Notes under the pieces: model-generated | What the model was told of the DNA's origin: nothing | The model's database searches: none | Seen by the model: only the letters and a program-made list of their open reading frames with translations | Position numbers and translations under genes: made by a program | Part shown: positions 25,242-32,413 of the stretch, one piece after another | Layout of the letters: each line of letters begins with the position of its first letter | Position numbering within the stretch: the first letter of the stretch is position 1 | Origin: JADLAT01 sp964348795 | GTDB lineage: Bacteria > Pseudomonadota > Alphaproteobacteria > Micavibrionales > Micavibrionaceae | Direction of reading: 5' to 3' | Length of the DNA: 64,000 nt | Assembly: GCA_964348795.1 (NCBI GenBank) | Contig: CAYGDY010000001.1 | Span: 207,152 to 271,151 of the forward strand

Positions 25242-25370
25242 ATGCCACGGATTTTCAAAAAAGATTGTAAAATCAATTTGATAGAATATGGCGACTCTGC
25301 GAAACCGGCCTTTTCCCTCATGGTGTTTTTTAAAAAACTCTGGAATCGCGCAGTCATAAAGTTGACATAA
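25242..25370 (+). CDS. Candidate small basic protein, 42 aa
   Basis: An uncatalogued short ORF. It encodes 42 residues starting 'MPRIFKKDCKINLIEYGD' and containing a hydrophobic patch 'AFSLMVFFKKLWNRAVIKL'. The net charge is positive. The RBS 'GAGGAAAG' lies seven bases before the ATG, and a good promoter (TATAAT at 25194) lies upstream. The stop sits inside the -35/spacer of the next promoter, and the 205-aa gene starts 27 bases later. It could be a membrane-active peptide or a leader. No family is recognised, and chance cannot be excluded at this length. Confidence 0.35.
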   Translation: MPRIFKKDCKINLIEYGDSAKPAFSLMVFFKKLWNRAVIKLT

Positions 25371-25390
25371 TAATAAATCTCTGCTACACC
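25362..25390 (+). promoter_or_regulatory. Promoter suggesting a leaderless mRNA
   Basis: TTGACA (25362-25367), 17-base spacer and TACACC (25385-25390). The expected transcription start is at about the ATG at 25398, and there is no Shine-Dalgarno sequence before that ATG, so the message may begin with the start codon. Confidence 0.4.
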
Positions 25391-25397
25391 ATCCCCT

Positions 25398-26015
25398 ATG
25401 ACGGGAAACACTCTGACACAAACCACTCCGGAAGTCAAGGAAAACAATCCTATTAATGTGGGGTATCTGCGTCAAAGATTTCAGGCCTGTTGCAGACAAG
25501 GGAGTCCCATCCAAAATATAACCCTCGTGGGAGCAGAATATTTTGAAATAGATGACTTAAAAACAGGAATGCTCGGTGCAAACGATTTTCATTATCTGCA
25601 GACCACCATAGAAACACACTCGGAGCAGTTGGGTATACCTATGTCAGATTGCTTCAATGTGAATGTTGTGAATATTAATGAAAGATTTGGTGGCAAGAAC
25701 TTTATGGATCCGGCACAAGCGGAACCTGCCGATCTTGTAGTCATTTGCCGTATTTGGGAAGGACATGACACCCCCGAACACCGATACGATCCCAACAGCT
25801 TTCTTCCAGAAGCCTGGCTCAAAGCAACGCAACGGACGGGCGCGTCTATTGTTGCAACAATTACGGACACTGATTACGAAATCAACGCCACACATTTTAT
25901 GGATCACACAGGCAAACGTTCCATCGCAACCTATGCCAGAAGCCGTGTTATAACAGGGGAAGAATTACACCTGTTCGGGATACGGCAGATCCCCGCCCTC
26001 CCGCAAGAGCTGTAG
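25398..26015 (+). CDS. Hypothetical protein, possibly leaderless
   Basis: 205 residues with no family I recognise and no signal peptide or membrane segment, so probably cytoplasmic. The middle reads like an alpha/beta domain: 'PADLVVICRIWEGHD' and 'GASIVATITDTDYEINATHFMDH'. Conserved-looking acidic and His residues (GHDTPEHRYD) could bind metal, but this is speculation. No RBS precedes the ATG ('CCATCCCCT'), while a -35/-10 pair ends eight bases upstream. It converges on the Lrp-family gene with a 6-bp gap. Confidence 0.62.
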   Translation: MTGNTLTQTTPEVKENNPINVGYLRQRFQACCRQGSPIQNITLVGAEYFEIDDLKTGMLGANDFHYLQTTIETHSEQLGIPMSDCFNVNVVNINERFGGKNFMDPAQAEPADLVVICRIWEGHDTPEHRYDPNSFLPEAWLKATQRTGASIVATITDTDYEINATHFMDHTGKRSIATYARSRVITGEELHLFGIRQIPALPQEL

Positions 26016-26021
26016 AACAGC

Positions 26022-26495
26022 TCAATCGTCAATCGGCACGCCGGCCAGCTCCTTGGCTGTTTTCACCGCCAAAGATGTTTTGACGGACGTCACATTGGGC
26101 GCAGACGTCAGATGATGTGTTAGGAAGTCCTGATAATTATCCCAGTCTTTGGCCACGATCTTGAGGATGTAATCCACATCCCCCGCCAGCATATGGCATT
26201 CGCGGACCAAGGGCCACGCCGCCACCTGTTCCTCGAACGCCTTCAAATCCTTCTCCGCCTGCGATGTCAGCTTGACAAGCGCAAACAAGGTCACGCCATA
26301 CCCCAGAATGACAGGATCCACCTTGGCATGATAGCTTTTGATGTAGCCCTTTTCCTCCAGCGAGCGTACACGGCGCAGGCACGGCGGCGCGGAAATACCG
26401 ACTTCATGGGCAAGATCCACATTGGTCATTCTCCCGTCAACCTGCAGTCTTTCGAGGATTTTCTTGTCGATTTTATCCAGTTTTGAACGGCGCAT
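26022..26495 (-). CDS. Lrp/AsnC-family transcriptional regulator
   Basis: A 157-residue regulator. The N-terminal winged helix-turn-helix reads 'LDKIDKKILERLQVDGRMTNVDLAHEVGISAPPCLRRVRSL' in outline, followed by a RAM ligand-binding domain ('VRECHMLAGDVDYILKIVAKD'). Such proteins sense amino acids and often regulate neighbouring metabolic genes. Its target is not evident. The start at 26495 gives the standard N-terminus; the longer ORF to 26531 adds 12 residues. It is divergent from the ELM1-like gene with about 108 bp between, which may hold an autoregulatory site. Confidence 0.92.
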   Translation of the reverse strand: MRRSKLDKIDKKILERLQVDGRMTNVDLAHEVGISAPPCLRRVRSLEEKGYIKSYHAKVDPVILGYGVTLFALVKLTSQAEKDLKAFEEQVAAWPLVRECHMLAGDVDYILKIVAKDWDNYQDFLTHHLTSAPNVTSVKTSLAVKTAKELAGVPIDD

Positions 26496-26603
26496 AGGAT
26501 CTTCAGACTCTTTAATAATTTCACAAAGCACTCAGGCCCTGATATAAAGTTATCATGGGAATCTTGCAAGCCCTTTCATTCAAAAGCCGATAATAATATT
26601 GCC

Positions 26604-27557
26604 ATGTTGCCTTCAAACACCCCGCACCGGATTTCCTGCTGGATTGTATCGGAAGACCTCGCAGGCACACGCAACCAGTGTCTGGGCGTGGCCGAAGCAC
26701 TGGGGCTTGCGCCCGATATCAAAACGATTACCCTGAAAGAGCCGTGGAAAACATGCGCCCCCTATCTGGGCTGGGAGCGGGCCCAGAGCTTTTCTCCGTC
26801 GCTCCTGCCGCCGTGGCCTGATCTCCTCATTGCCTCGGGACGAAAAAGCATTGCGGCCTCGCGCTATATCAAGCGGGCCAGCCGTGGAAAAACCTTTACC
26901 GTACAGATTCAAGACCCCCGTATATCGCCCCGCCATTTCGATCTCGTCGCCGTACCGGCCCATGACCCCACGCGAGGGAAAAACGTCCTTGTCACCATGG
27001 CCGCGCCCAACAGAATAACCCCTGCGAATCTGGCTGTGGCACGCGCCCAGTTTGCGCCCCTGTTCGAGTCCCTGCCCCAGCCCCGTATTGCTGTGCTGAT
27101 CGGCGGGTCCAGCGCGGCATACACGATGACGCCGCAAATCATGGAGACACTGGCGCAACAGCTCAAAGCCCTGCAAGGTAGCTTGATGATCACGACATCC
27201 CGCCGAACGGGTGCAGAAAATACAGCCTTTCTCAAAAGTGCCCTGAAGGGCCCGCCGCATTATTTCTGGGAGGGGTCGGAGCCCAACCCCTATATGGGCC
27301 TTCTGGCGATGGCCGATGTGATTCTCGTTACGGCTGACAGCACCTCCATGCTGTCCGAAGCGGCGACCACTGGAAAACCGGTCTACATGATAGACCTTGA
27401 GGGCGGGACCAAACGCCTGAACACGATGCAGGAGAATTTGATCTGCTACGGCGCCGTCCGCCGGTTTGAGGGTGTTGTGGAGCAATGGACATACCAGCCC
27501 TTACACGACGCCCGAATCGTGGCCGAAGCCCTCCGCAAAAAATTAGGCTGGATTTAG
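26604..27557 (+). CDS. ELM1/DUF1022-family glycosyltransferase-like protein
   Basis: 317 residues of the 'mitochondrial fission ELM1' family, widespread in alphaproteobacteria. The pattern is clear: 'SEDLAGTRNQCLGVAEALGL', 'PWPDLLIASGRKSIAASRYI', 'TFTVQIQDPRISPRHFDLV', 'PRIAVLIGGSSAAY', 'LMITTSRRTG' and the C-terminal 'MLSEAATTGKPVYMIDLEG'. The two Rossmann-like halves and the last motif resemble GT-B glycosyltransferases. The bacterial function is unknown; an envelope sugar transferase is a plausible inference. trxB follows 27 bp later. Confidence 0.85.
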   Translation: MLPSNTPHRISCWIVSEDLAGTRNQCLGVAEALGLAPDIKTITLKEPWKTCAPYLGWERAQSFSPSLLPPWPDLLIASGRKSIAASRYIKRASRGKTFTVQIQDPRISPRHFDLVAVPAHDPTRGKNVLVTMAAPNRITPANLAVARAQFAPLFESLPQPRIAVLIGGSSAAYTMTPQIMETLAQQLKALQGSLMITTSRRTGAENTAFLKSALKGPPHYFWEGSEPNPYMGLLAMADVILVTADSTSMLSEAATTGKPVYMIDLEGGTKRLNTMQENLICYGAVRRFEGVVEQWTYQPLHDARIVAEALRKKLGWI

Positions 27558-27584
27558 ATCACCGGACCCCTTATACGATAGAAT

Positions 27585-28526
27585 ATGATCCCAAAAATGC
27601 TTCATACCAAAGTCCTGATCATCGGTTCCGGCCCTGCGGGCTATACGGCGGCAATCTACGCGGCGCGGGCCAATTTGTCCCCTGTCCTCGTCACGGGATT
27701 CGAGCCAGGCGGCCAGCTTATGATCACCACAGACGTGGAAAACTACCCAGGCTTTGCCGATGTCATTCAAGGGCCATGGCTGATGGAACAAATGCGCAAG
27801 CAGGCCGAACATGTCGGGGCGCATCTGGCCGGAGATTATATCACGTCTGTTGATCTCTCCGCCCGCCCGTTCAAGGCGGTGGGGGATAGCGGCACCGTGT
27901 ACACGGGCGATACGCTGGTGATCTGCACTGGCGCGAAAGCACGCTGGCTCGGCCTGCCGTCCGAAGAAACCTTTCGCGGCAAAGGCGTATCGGCCTGCGC
28001 GACCTGCGACGGGTTTTTCTTTCGTGGCAAGGATGTTGCCATTGTGGGGGGCGGCAATACGGCTGTCGAGGAAGCACTGTTCCTCACTAATTTTTGCGCC
28101 AAGGTCACGCTGATCCATCGCAGGGATACGTTGCGGGCTGAAAAAATCATGCAGGATCGCCTGTTTGCCAATGAAAAAATCACTGTGATCTGGGACAGCG
28201 CTATAGAGGATATTCTCGGAGATGCCTCCGGCATGACAGGGCTTTCTCTTAAAAATCTGAAAACAGGACAGGCCCAGACCCTCAAAGCCGATGGGCTGTT
28301 CGTCGCGATCGGGCACGACCCTGCCACCGCGCTTTTCAAGGGCCAGATCGCCATGGACGATACCGGCTACATCGTCAAGGCCCCCGATTCCACCGCCACC
28401 TCTGTTTCCGGTGTCTTTGCGGCAGGCGATGTCGCAGACCATGTGTACCGTCAGGCCATCACCGCCGCAGGCATGGGGTGCATGGCCGCACTGGAAGCTG
28501 ACCGTTATCTCGCAGGACAGAAATAA
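27585..28526 (+). CDS. trxB: Thioredoxin reductase
   Basis: NADPH-dependent FAD flavoprotein that keeps thioredoxin reduced. The 313-residue product has the FAD motif 'VLIIGSGPAGYTAAIYAARA' (cited to 20), the redox 'CATCDGFFF' (CxxC near residues 140-143), the NADPH-binding 'VAIVGGGNTAVEEALFL' and the C-terminal FAD motif 'SGVFAAGDVADHVYRQAITAAG'. The start may be the ATG at 27585 or the one four codons later (27597); neither has a strong RBS. The LysR gene starts seven bases after the stop, so they are probably co-transcribed. Confidence 0.96.
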   Translation: MIPKMLHTKVLIIGSGPAGYTAAIYAARANLSPVLVTGFEPGGQLMITTDVENYPGFADVIQGPWLMEQMRKQAEHVGAHLAGDYITSVDLSARPFKAVGDSGTVYTGDTLVICTGAKARWLGLPSEETFRGKGVSACATCDGFFFRGKDVAIVGGGNTAVEEALFLTNFCAKVTLIHRRDTLRAEKIMQDRLFANEKITVIWDSAIEDILGDASGMTGLSLKNLKTGQAQTLKADGLFVAIGHDPATALFKGQIAMDDTGYIVKAPDSTATSVSGVFAAGDVADHVYRQAITAAGMGCMAALEADRYLAGQK

Positions 28527-28532
28527 TTCCCG

Positions 28533-29426
28533 ATGATAGACTGGGATAAAATCAAGATTTTCTACAAGGTCTCCAAGGCGGGCAGTTTTACCGCCGCAGG
28601 CGAAAAACTCAACCTGAGCCAATCTGCTGTCTCCCGCCAGATCAGCCAGCTGGAAGAAGGCCTCGGCGTGGCCTTGTTCCATCGCCATGCGCGGGGGTTG
28701 CTTCTCACAGAGCAAGGAGAGATCCTGCAAAAAGTGGCAGAGGATATCCTGAAAAAACTCATGGCGCTCGAAGGAACGCTTTCGGATACCAGGCAACTCC
28801 CCGAAGGACCTTTGGTGGTCACCGTCTCCAATTTTATCGGTTCGACATGGCTGGCCCCCAAGATCAGGGACTTTACAACCCTGTATCCCGATATCCAGCT
28901 CAGCCTGCTGTATGATGACAAGGTACTGAATTTGGGTATGCGGGAAGCCGATGCCGCCATCCGCCTCCACAAGCCCGAGGAGCCCGGGCTTATCCCCCGT
29001 CATCTGGCAACCCTGTCTTTTCATCTGTGTGCCTCACGGAATTATCTAGCCGAATATGGGGCGCCGGAGAGCAAGGAAGATTTAAAGCGCCATCGCCTGA
29101 TCGGCTTTCCTCCGCATGCGCCATCGCCCATTCCGGACCCGAACTGGTTATTTACCTTTGCAAATATTGATCCGGATCACGACAACAATATCCTGATGGT
29201 CAATTCCCAGCATGCGATTTCCATTGCGGTGTTACACCATGCAGGTATTGCAGTCCTGCCCGCTTTCCTGATTCGGGCGAATCCTGAACTCGAAGTGGTC
29301 CTGCCCGCTTTCCAGCGCCCACCTGTCGAGATGTATTTCGTCTATGCCGAGGAACGCCGGAACTCCAAACGCATCAATGCCTTTCGGGATTTTTTGTTGG
29401 GTATGGTTCCCAATACACTGTTTTAA
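28533..29426 (+). CDS. LysR-family transcriptional regulator
   Basis: 297 residues. The N-terminal helix-turn-helix 'FYKVSKAGSFTAAGEKLNLS' and 'SQSAVSRQISQLEEGLGVAL' is typical. The effector domain has 'VVTVSNFIGSTWLAPKI' and 'READAAIRLHKPEEPGLI'. Placed seven bases behind trxB, it could sense redox or respond to metabolites, but LysR targets cannot be inferred from sequence alone. After the stop lie a 10-bp AT-rich hairpin (29440-29461) and then an sRNA candidate. Confidence 0.93.
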   Translation: MIDWDKIKIFYKVSKAGSFTAAGEKLNLSQSAVSRQISQLEEGLGVALFHRHARGLLLTEQGEILQKVAEDILKKLMALEGTLSDTRQLPEGPLVVTVSNFIGSTWLAPKIRDFTTLYPDIQLSLLYDDKVLNLGMREADAAIRLHKPEEPGLIPRHLATLSFHLCASRNYLAEYGAPESKEDLKRHRLIGFPPHAPSPIPDPNWLFTFANIDPDHDNNILMVNSQHAISIAVLHHAGIAVLPAFLIRANPELEVVLPAFQRPPVEMYFVYAEERRNSKRINAFRDFLLGMVPNTLF

Positions 29427-29536
29427 AAAGTATTTTCGTTTTTCTTTTCCTGAAAAGAAAAGCTATGCGCTGTATGCATACCCTGTATCCCGAAAAAACA
29501 TACCTGATTCAAAGGGGGACTCTGTATAAAAAGCAC

Positions 29537-29650
29537 AGTCAGTTTTGACACTGATGAGGGTCCAAGAGATCCTCGCGTCTTCCCAGACGTGAAACCTCCC
29601 TGTTCAACTTGCCGGACTATTGCCCTTGTGGTGATTGTCCGGTTTTTTTT
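29537..29650 (+). ncRNA. Candidate small RNA with three hairpins and intrinsic terminator
   Basis: A stretch of about 114 bases, not coding. It can form CAGTCA/TGAcaCTG, GAGG/CCTC (29556-29574), a strong 7-bp CGCGTCT-TCCC-AGACGTG stem, then the terminator CCGGAC...GTCCGG followed by eight T. The single-stranded 'ACCTCCCTG' between stems could pair with Shine-Dalgarno sequences. A TATAAA lies about 10 bases before the proposed start. I cannot assign it to a known RNA family. Confidence 0.4.
29612..29650 (+). terminator. Intrinsic terminator
   Basis: CCGGAC (29612-29617) and GTCCGG (29637-29642) followed directly by TTTTTTTT. It ends the sRNA candidate and possibly read-through from trxB-LysR. 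Confidence 0.65.
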
Positions 29651-29683
29651 GTTTGTAAGGGCTTACGTTCCGCCCGTTCCGAT

Positions 29684-29770
29684 GTCATCGCGAGACCGCC
29701 CAAGCGGTCGTGGCGATTCAGCAAAAGAACTGGATTGCTTCGTCAGTTCTTCGGCTTCCTCGCAATGACG
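29684..29770. repeat. Class B palindromic repeat
   Basis: GTCATCGCGA at the left, CGCAATGACG at the right, with inner GAACTGG-ATTGCTTCG-like segments. Similar to the copies at 37718, 49993 and 57139. Confidence 0.85.
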
Positions 29771-29793
29771 GATTCTGAATTATATGATAATGG

Positions 29794-30807
29794 CTATGCT
29801 TCGTATGTTAGTACTTCCACACCCGCCTTCTGGTGCAAGCCTGCATTATAATCCCGCGCCTTTTGGATTTTCTCCATAAAGGCTTCTGGTTCATAGGGTG
29901 TAGAGTCTTGCCCTTCCGTGACAATCAACGCATCTGGCATGCATTTTTTCTCAATGGCTTGATCCGACTGCCCGCGTACAAGACCCAAGAGGACTTGCGT
30001 TTGTGTCTCCTCTGGCAGGCTGTCGAGGAAATCAATGGTCTTGACCCAATCCTCACGCAACATTTCCTCCAGATACACACGCTGGCAGATTTCGGGTAGG
30101 TCTTCATGCGCGAAGAGGTTCAGGAATTCAATGGCGGCCGCAACATCGGTATTCTCTTTATTATTGTCCACCCACTTCCATTCGCTCACTTGACGACCAT
30201 TTTCTTCTTTTTTAAATTCTTTTTCCACCCGCAGGGCGTTGGGAAGGGCGGCAGACAGCATCATTTGCGGAATCTGGCGGTATTGTTTGATCTTATCCTG
30301 CTCCCCATAGCGTAGACGCACCGCCGAATTCATGATGGCGGGGAAGAACGGTTTAACCTCTGGCAAACTCGCCGCATAAAAAAAGACGGAACATACGCTC
30401 TGAAGATCAGAAAGAGTACGATCTTCAAAAAATTTTCGATTTGTTGTGTCAACATCAGGCAAGAGCGGTGCGGCATTATCCTGCATTAAAAAGGCCAGAG
30501 ACACTATTTCATCAGCCTTTTCTTGCAACCTCTCAGCCTCTGAGCTCAGAGGTAATTTTGAGGAACTTGCAAAACTGTATTTTTGTTTAATGGCCTCCTC
30601 TACGACCCTGTTTGCAAGAGCCTCATGCGCGGCGCTTTTTCCATAGAATTTTCCCAAAACACCTTGCCTCAGTGACAAAAATAATTTTTCTTCGACCTGT
30701 TGCCTTACATCCTCATAATCCCCCTCTGGCAAGCGCGCCATCAGGTCAAATTTCAGTTTAAAGGCGTCTTTTACGGCTTCTACAAGCGTTGGATCAGAAG
30801 TGGTCAT
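29794..30807 (-). CDS. Hypothetical cytoplasmic helical protein, 337 aa
   Basis: Not recognised. The 337 residues are strongly helical and charged, with no membrane segment, signal peptide or known motif. It has repeated Leu/Ala-rich amphipathic stretches ('ICQRVYLEEMLREDWVKTI', 'ETQTQVLLGLVRGQSDQAI'). The RBS 'AGAGGGAGA' and a near-consensus promoter upstream (TTGACA, 17, TATATT) argue for good expression. It stands alone, flanked by palindromic repeats on both sides. It could be a structural or regulatory protein. Confidence 0.7.
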   Translation of the reverse strand: MTTSDPTLVEAVKDAFKLKFDLMARLPEGDYEDVRQQVEEKLFLSLRQGVLGKFYGKSAAHEALANRVVEEAIKQKYSFASSSKLPLSSEAERLQEKADEIVSLAFLMQDNAAPLLPDVDTTNRKFFEDRTLSDLQSVCSVFFYAASLPEVKPFFPAIMNSAVRLRYGEQDKIKQYRQIPQMMLSAALPNALRVEKEFKKEENGRQVSEWKWVDNNKENTDVAAAIEFLNLFAHEDLPEICQRVYLEEMLREDWVKTIDFLDSLPEETQTQVLLGLVRGQSDQAIEKKCMPDALIVTEGQDSTPYEPEAFMEKIQKARDYNAGLHQKAGVEVLTYEA

Positions 30808-30845
30808 ACGCAGTCTCCCTCTAAGAAAAAAACAAAATTTTCCGA

Positions 30846-30874
30846 AATATAGAAATAAAAAAACGTTCTGTCAA
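30846..30874 (-). promoter_or_regulatory. Near-consensus sigma-70 promoter
   Basis: Read on the minus strand: TTGACA (30869-30874), exactly 17 bases, TATATT (30846-30851). The predicted start lies about 32 bases before the ATG at 30807. Confidence 0.65.
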
Positions 30875-30924
30875 GAAATTGATATAGTCATTCAAGATGA
30901 AAATCCAACAAGCCCGTTTTTCTT

Positions 30925-31004
30925 GTCTTCCTGAGCCGAAGGCGAAGGATCTCTCTTCAATAAACAGGGAGATTCTTCGGTCGCTTCGCTCTCTCAGAAT
31001 GACA
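30925..31004. repeat. Class A palindromic repeat, divergent copy
   Basis: GTCTTCCTGAGCC...CTCTCAGAATGACA with an inner GAAGGATCTCTC / GAGATTCTTC-like pair. More divergent than the uvrA copy. Confidence 0.75.
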
Positions 31005-31041
31005 AAATGGAATCAATTTGTAAGTGCCTAGCCAAATAGAT

Positions 31042-31086
31042 GCCCGCCGCAGTCTACCCCGTGCACCGACACGGGGCAGGAATGAC
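31042..31086. repeat. Class C repeat, right half
   Basis: CCCGCCGCAGTCTACCCCGT ... ACACGGGGCAGGAATGACG. It matches the right half of the unit inside amgK (32909-32986). Confidence 0.75.
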
Positions 31087-31105
31087 GACAAAGGAGGTAT
31101 AATAC

Positions 31106-32326
31106 CTAAGCCGCCTGTGCCTTGCCCTTGAGCGCCGAGCAGGCGCGCTGGATGCGGGTGCAGGCCTCTGTCAGGGCCTCGGTGGAGGTGGCGTAGGAAA
31201 TCCGAAAATAGGGAGACAAGCCGAACGCCTCCCCCTGCACCGTGGCAACCCCTTCGGCTTCCAGCAGATACGTCACGAAATCCTCATCCGTTTCAATCAC
31301 TTTGCCCTCAGGCGTGGTTTTGCCGATCACGCCCGCGCAGGACGGATACACATAAAACGCCCCTTCCGGCGTGATGCAGGACAAGCCTTCGGCCTCATTG
31401 AGCATTTTTACCACCAGATCGCGCCGTGCGGCAAAGACATCATTGCGCTCCTTCAGAAAGGATTGATCTCCGTTCAGCGCAGAGGCCGCCGCATATTGCG
31501 AGATGGACGAAGGGTTCGAGGTGCTTTGCGACTGGATTTTCGTCATGGCGGAGATCAAAGCTTTTGGTCCGCCCGCATACCCAATCCGCCAGCCGGTCAT
31601 GGAATAAGCTTTGGACACGCCATTGACCGTGAGCGTGCGGTCAGTGAGCTTGGGCTCGACTTCCGCTGGCGTGCAGAATGTGAACCCGTCATAAACCAGA
31701 TGCTCGTACATATCATCGCTCATGATATAGACATGCGGGTGGCGCAAGAGCACATCGGTCAGGGCTTTGAGTTCGTCCCATGAATATGCCCCGCCCGTAG
31801 GGTTGGAGGGGGAATTGAAAATCAACCATTTGGTTTTGGGTGTGATGGCTTTTTCCAGATCTTCTGGCTGGAGCTTGAATTGTTTACTTTCGGGACACGG
31901 CACAATGACGGGCACCCCTTCAGCCAGCAGAGTCATATCAGGATAGGACACCCAGTATGGCGCGGGGATAATCACCTCATCACCCGGGTTGACGGACGCC
32001 ATGAGCGCATTGTACAGCACCTGCTTCCCGCCTGTTCCGACTGTGATCTGGTCGCGGGTATAGGTCAGGTTATTCTCCCGTTTGAATTTTCCGATAATAG
32101 CATCTTTCAGCGCAGGCGTTCCATCCACAGCCGTATAGCGCGTATGGTTTTTCTGGATGGCCTCGACCCCTGCGGCTTTGATAAAATCGGGCGTATCGAA
32201 ATCGGGTTCGCCGGCCCCCAGACCAATCACATCCCTGCCCGCCTCTTTGAGATCCCGCGCCTTGTTCGTGACGGCAATCGTGGGAGAGGGTTTAATACGG
32301 CTCAAGCGGTCGGCAATCAAAGACAT
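31106..32326 (-). CDS. aspC: Aspartate aminotransferase (class I/II)
   Basis: PLP-dependent aminotransferase of subgroup I-gamma, 406 residues. 'VIGLGAGEPDFDTPDFIK' is the N-terminal substrate lid region. 'FNSPSNPTGGAYS' and 'SDDMYEHLVYDG' line the cofactor site. The PLP lysine is in 'VNGVSKAYSMTGWRIGY', and the carboxylate-binding Arg in 'SPYFRISYATS'. It interconverts aspartate/oxaloacetate with glutamate/2-oxoglutarate; prephenate activity is possible in this group. The start at 32326 gives the usual 'MSLIADRLSRIKPSPT'. The longer ORF would translate the adjacent palindromic repeat. Confidence 0.95.
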   Translation of the reverse strand: MSLIADRLSRIKPSPTIAVTNKARDLKEAGRDVIGLGAGEPDFDTPDFIKAAGVEAIQKNHTRYTAVDGTPALKDAIIGKFKRENNLTYTRDQITVGTGGKQVLYNALMASVNPGDEVIIPAPYWVSYPDMTLLAEGVPVIVPCPESKQFKLQPEDLEKAITPKTKWLIFNSPSNPTGGAYSWDELKALTDVLLRHPHVYIMSDDMYEHLVYDGFTFCTPAEVEPKLTDRTLTVNGVSKAYSMTGWRIGYAGGPKALISAMTKIQSQSTSNPSSISQYAAASALNGDQSFLKERNDVFAARRDLVVKMLNEAEGLSCITPEGAFYVYPSCAGVIGKTTPEGKVIETDEDFVTYLLEAEGVATVQGEAFGLSPYFRISYATSTEALTEACTRIQRACSALKGKAQAA

Positions 32327-32354
32327 GGAGAAGATCCTTTTTGAGTTATTTTTT

Positions 32355-32413
32355 GTCATCCTGAGTGAAACGAAGAATCCCAAAACAGATCCTTCGTTTC
32401 ACTCAGGATGACA
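32355..32413. repeat. Class A palindromic repeat, compact copy
   Basis: GTCATCCTGAGTGAAACGAA ... TTCGTTTCACTCAGGATGACA, an almost perfect long hairpin. It covers the amgK-aspC junction and creates a false N-terminal extension on the aspC ORF. Confidence 0.9.

Larger units (their letters stand above)
29427..29793. other. 367-bp intergenic region with hairpins, sRNA candidate and repeat
   Basis: From left to right: a perfect 10-bp TTTTCTTTTC/GAAAAGAAAA hairpin (29440-29461), a possible -10 TATAAA (29525-29530), the sRNA candidate with terminator (29537-29650) and a class B palindromic repeat (29684-29770). A 27-codon ORF at 29465 has no convincing RBS. Confidence 0.6.
30808..31105. other. 298-bp intergenic region with promoter and two repeats
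   Basis: Contains the minus-strand promoter for the 337-aa protein, a class A repeat (30925-31004) and a partial class C repeat (31042-31086) downstream of aspC. No ORF is supported. Confidence 0.6.

Noticed and set aside
27543..29024. 493-aa minus-strand frame across trxB and LysR
   Set aside because: Antisense to two well-supported genes, with no recognisable domain.
29465..29548. 27-codon ORF after the LysR gene
   Set aside because: Weak RBS, short, and partly overlapped by the proposed sRNA promoter region.
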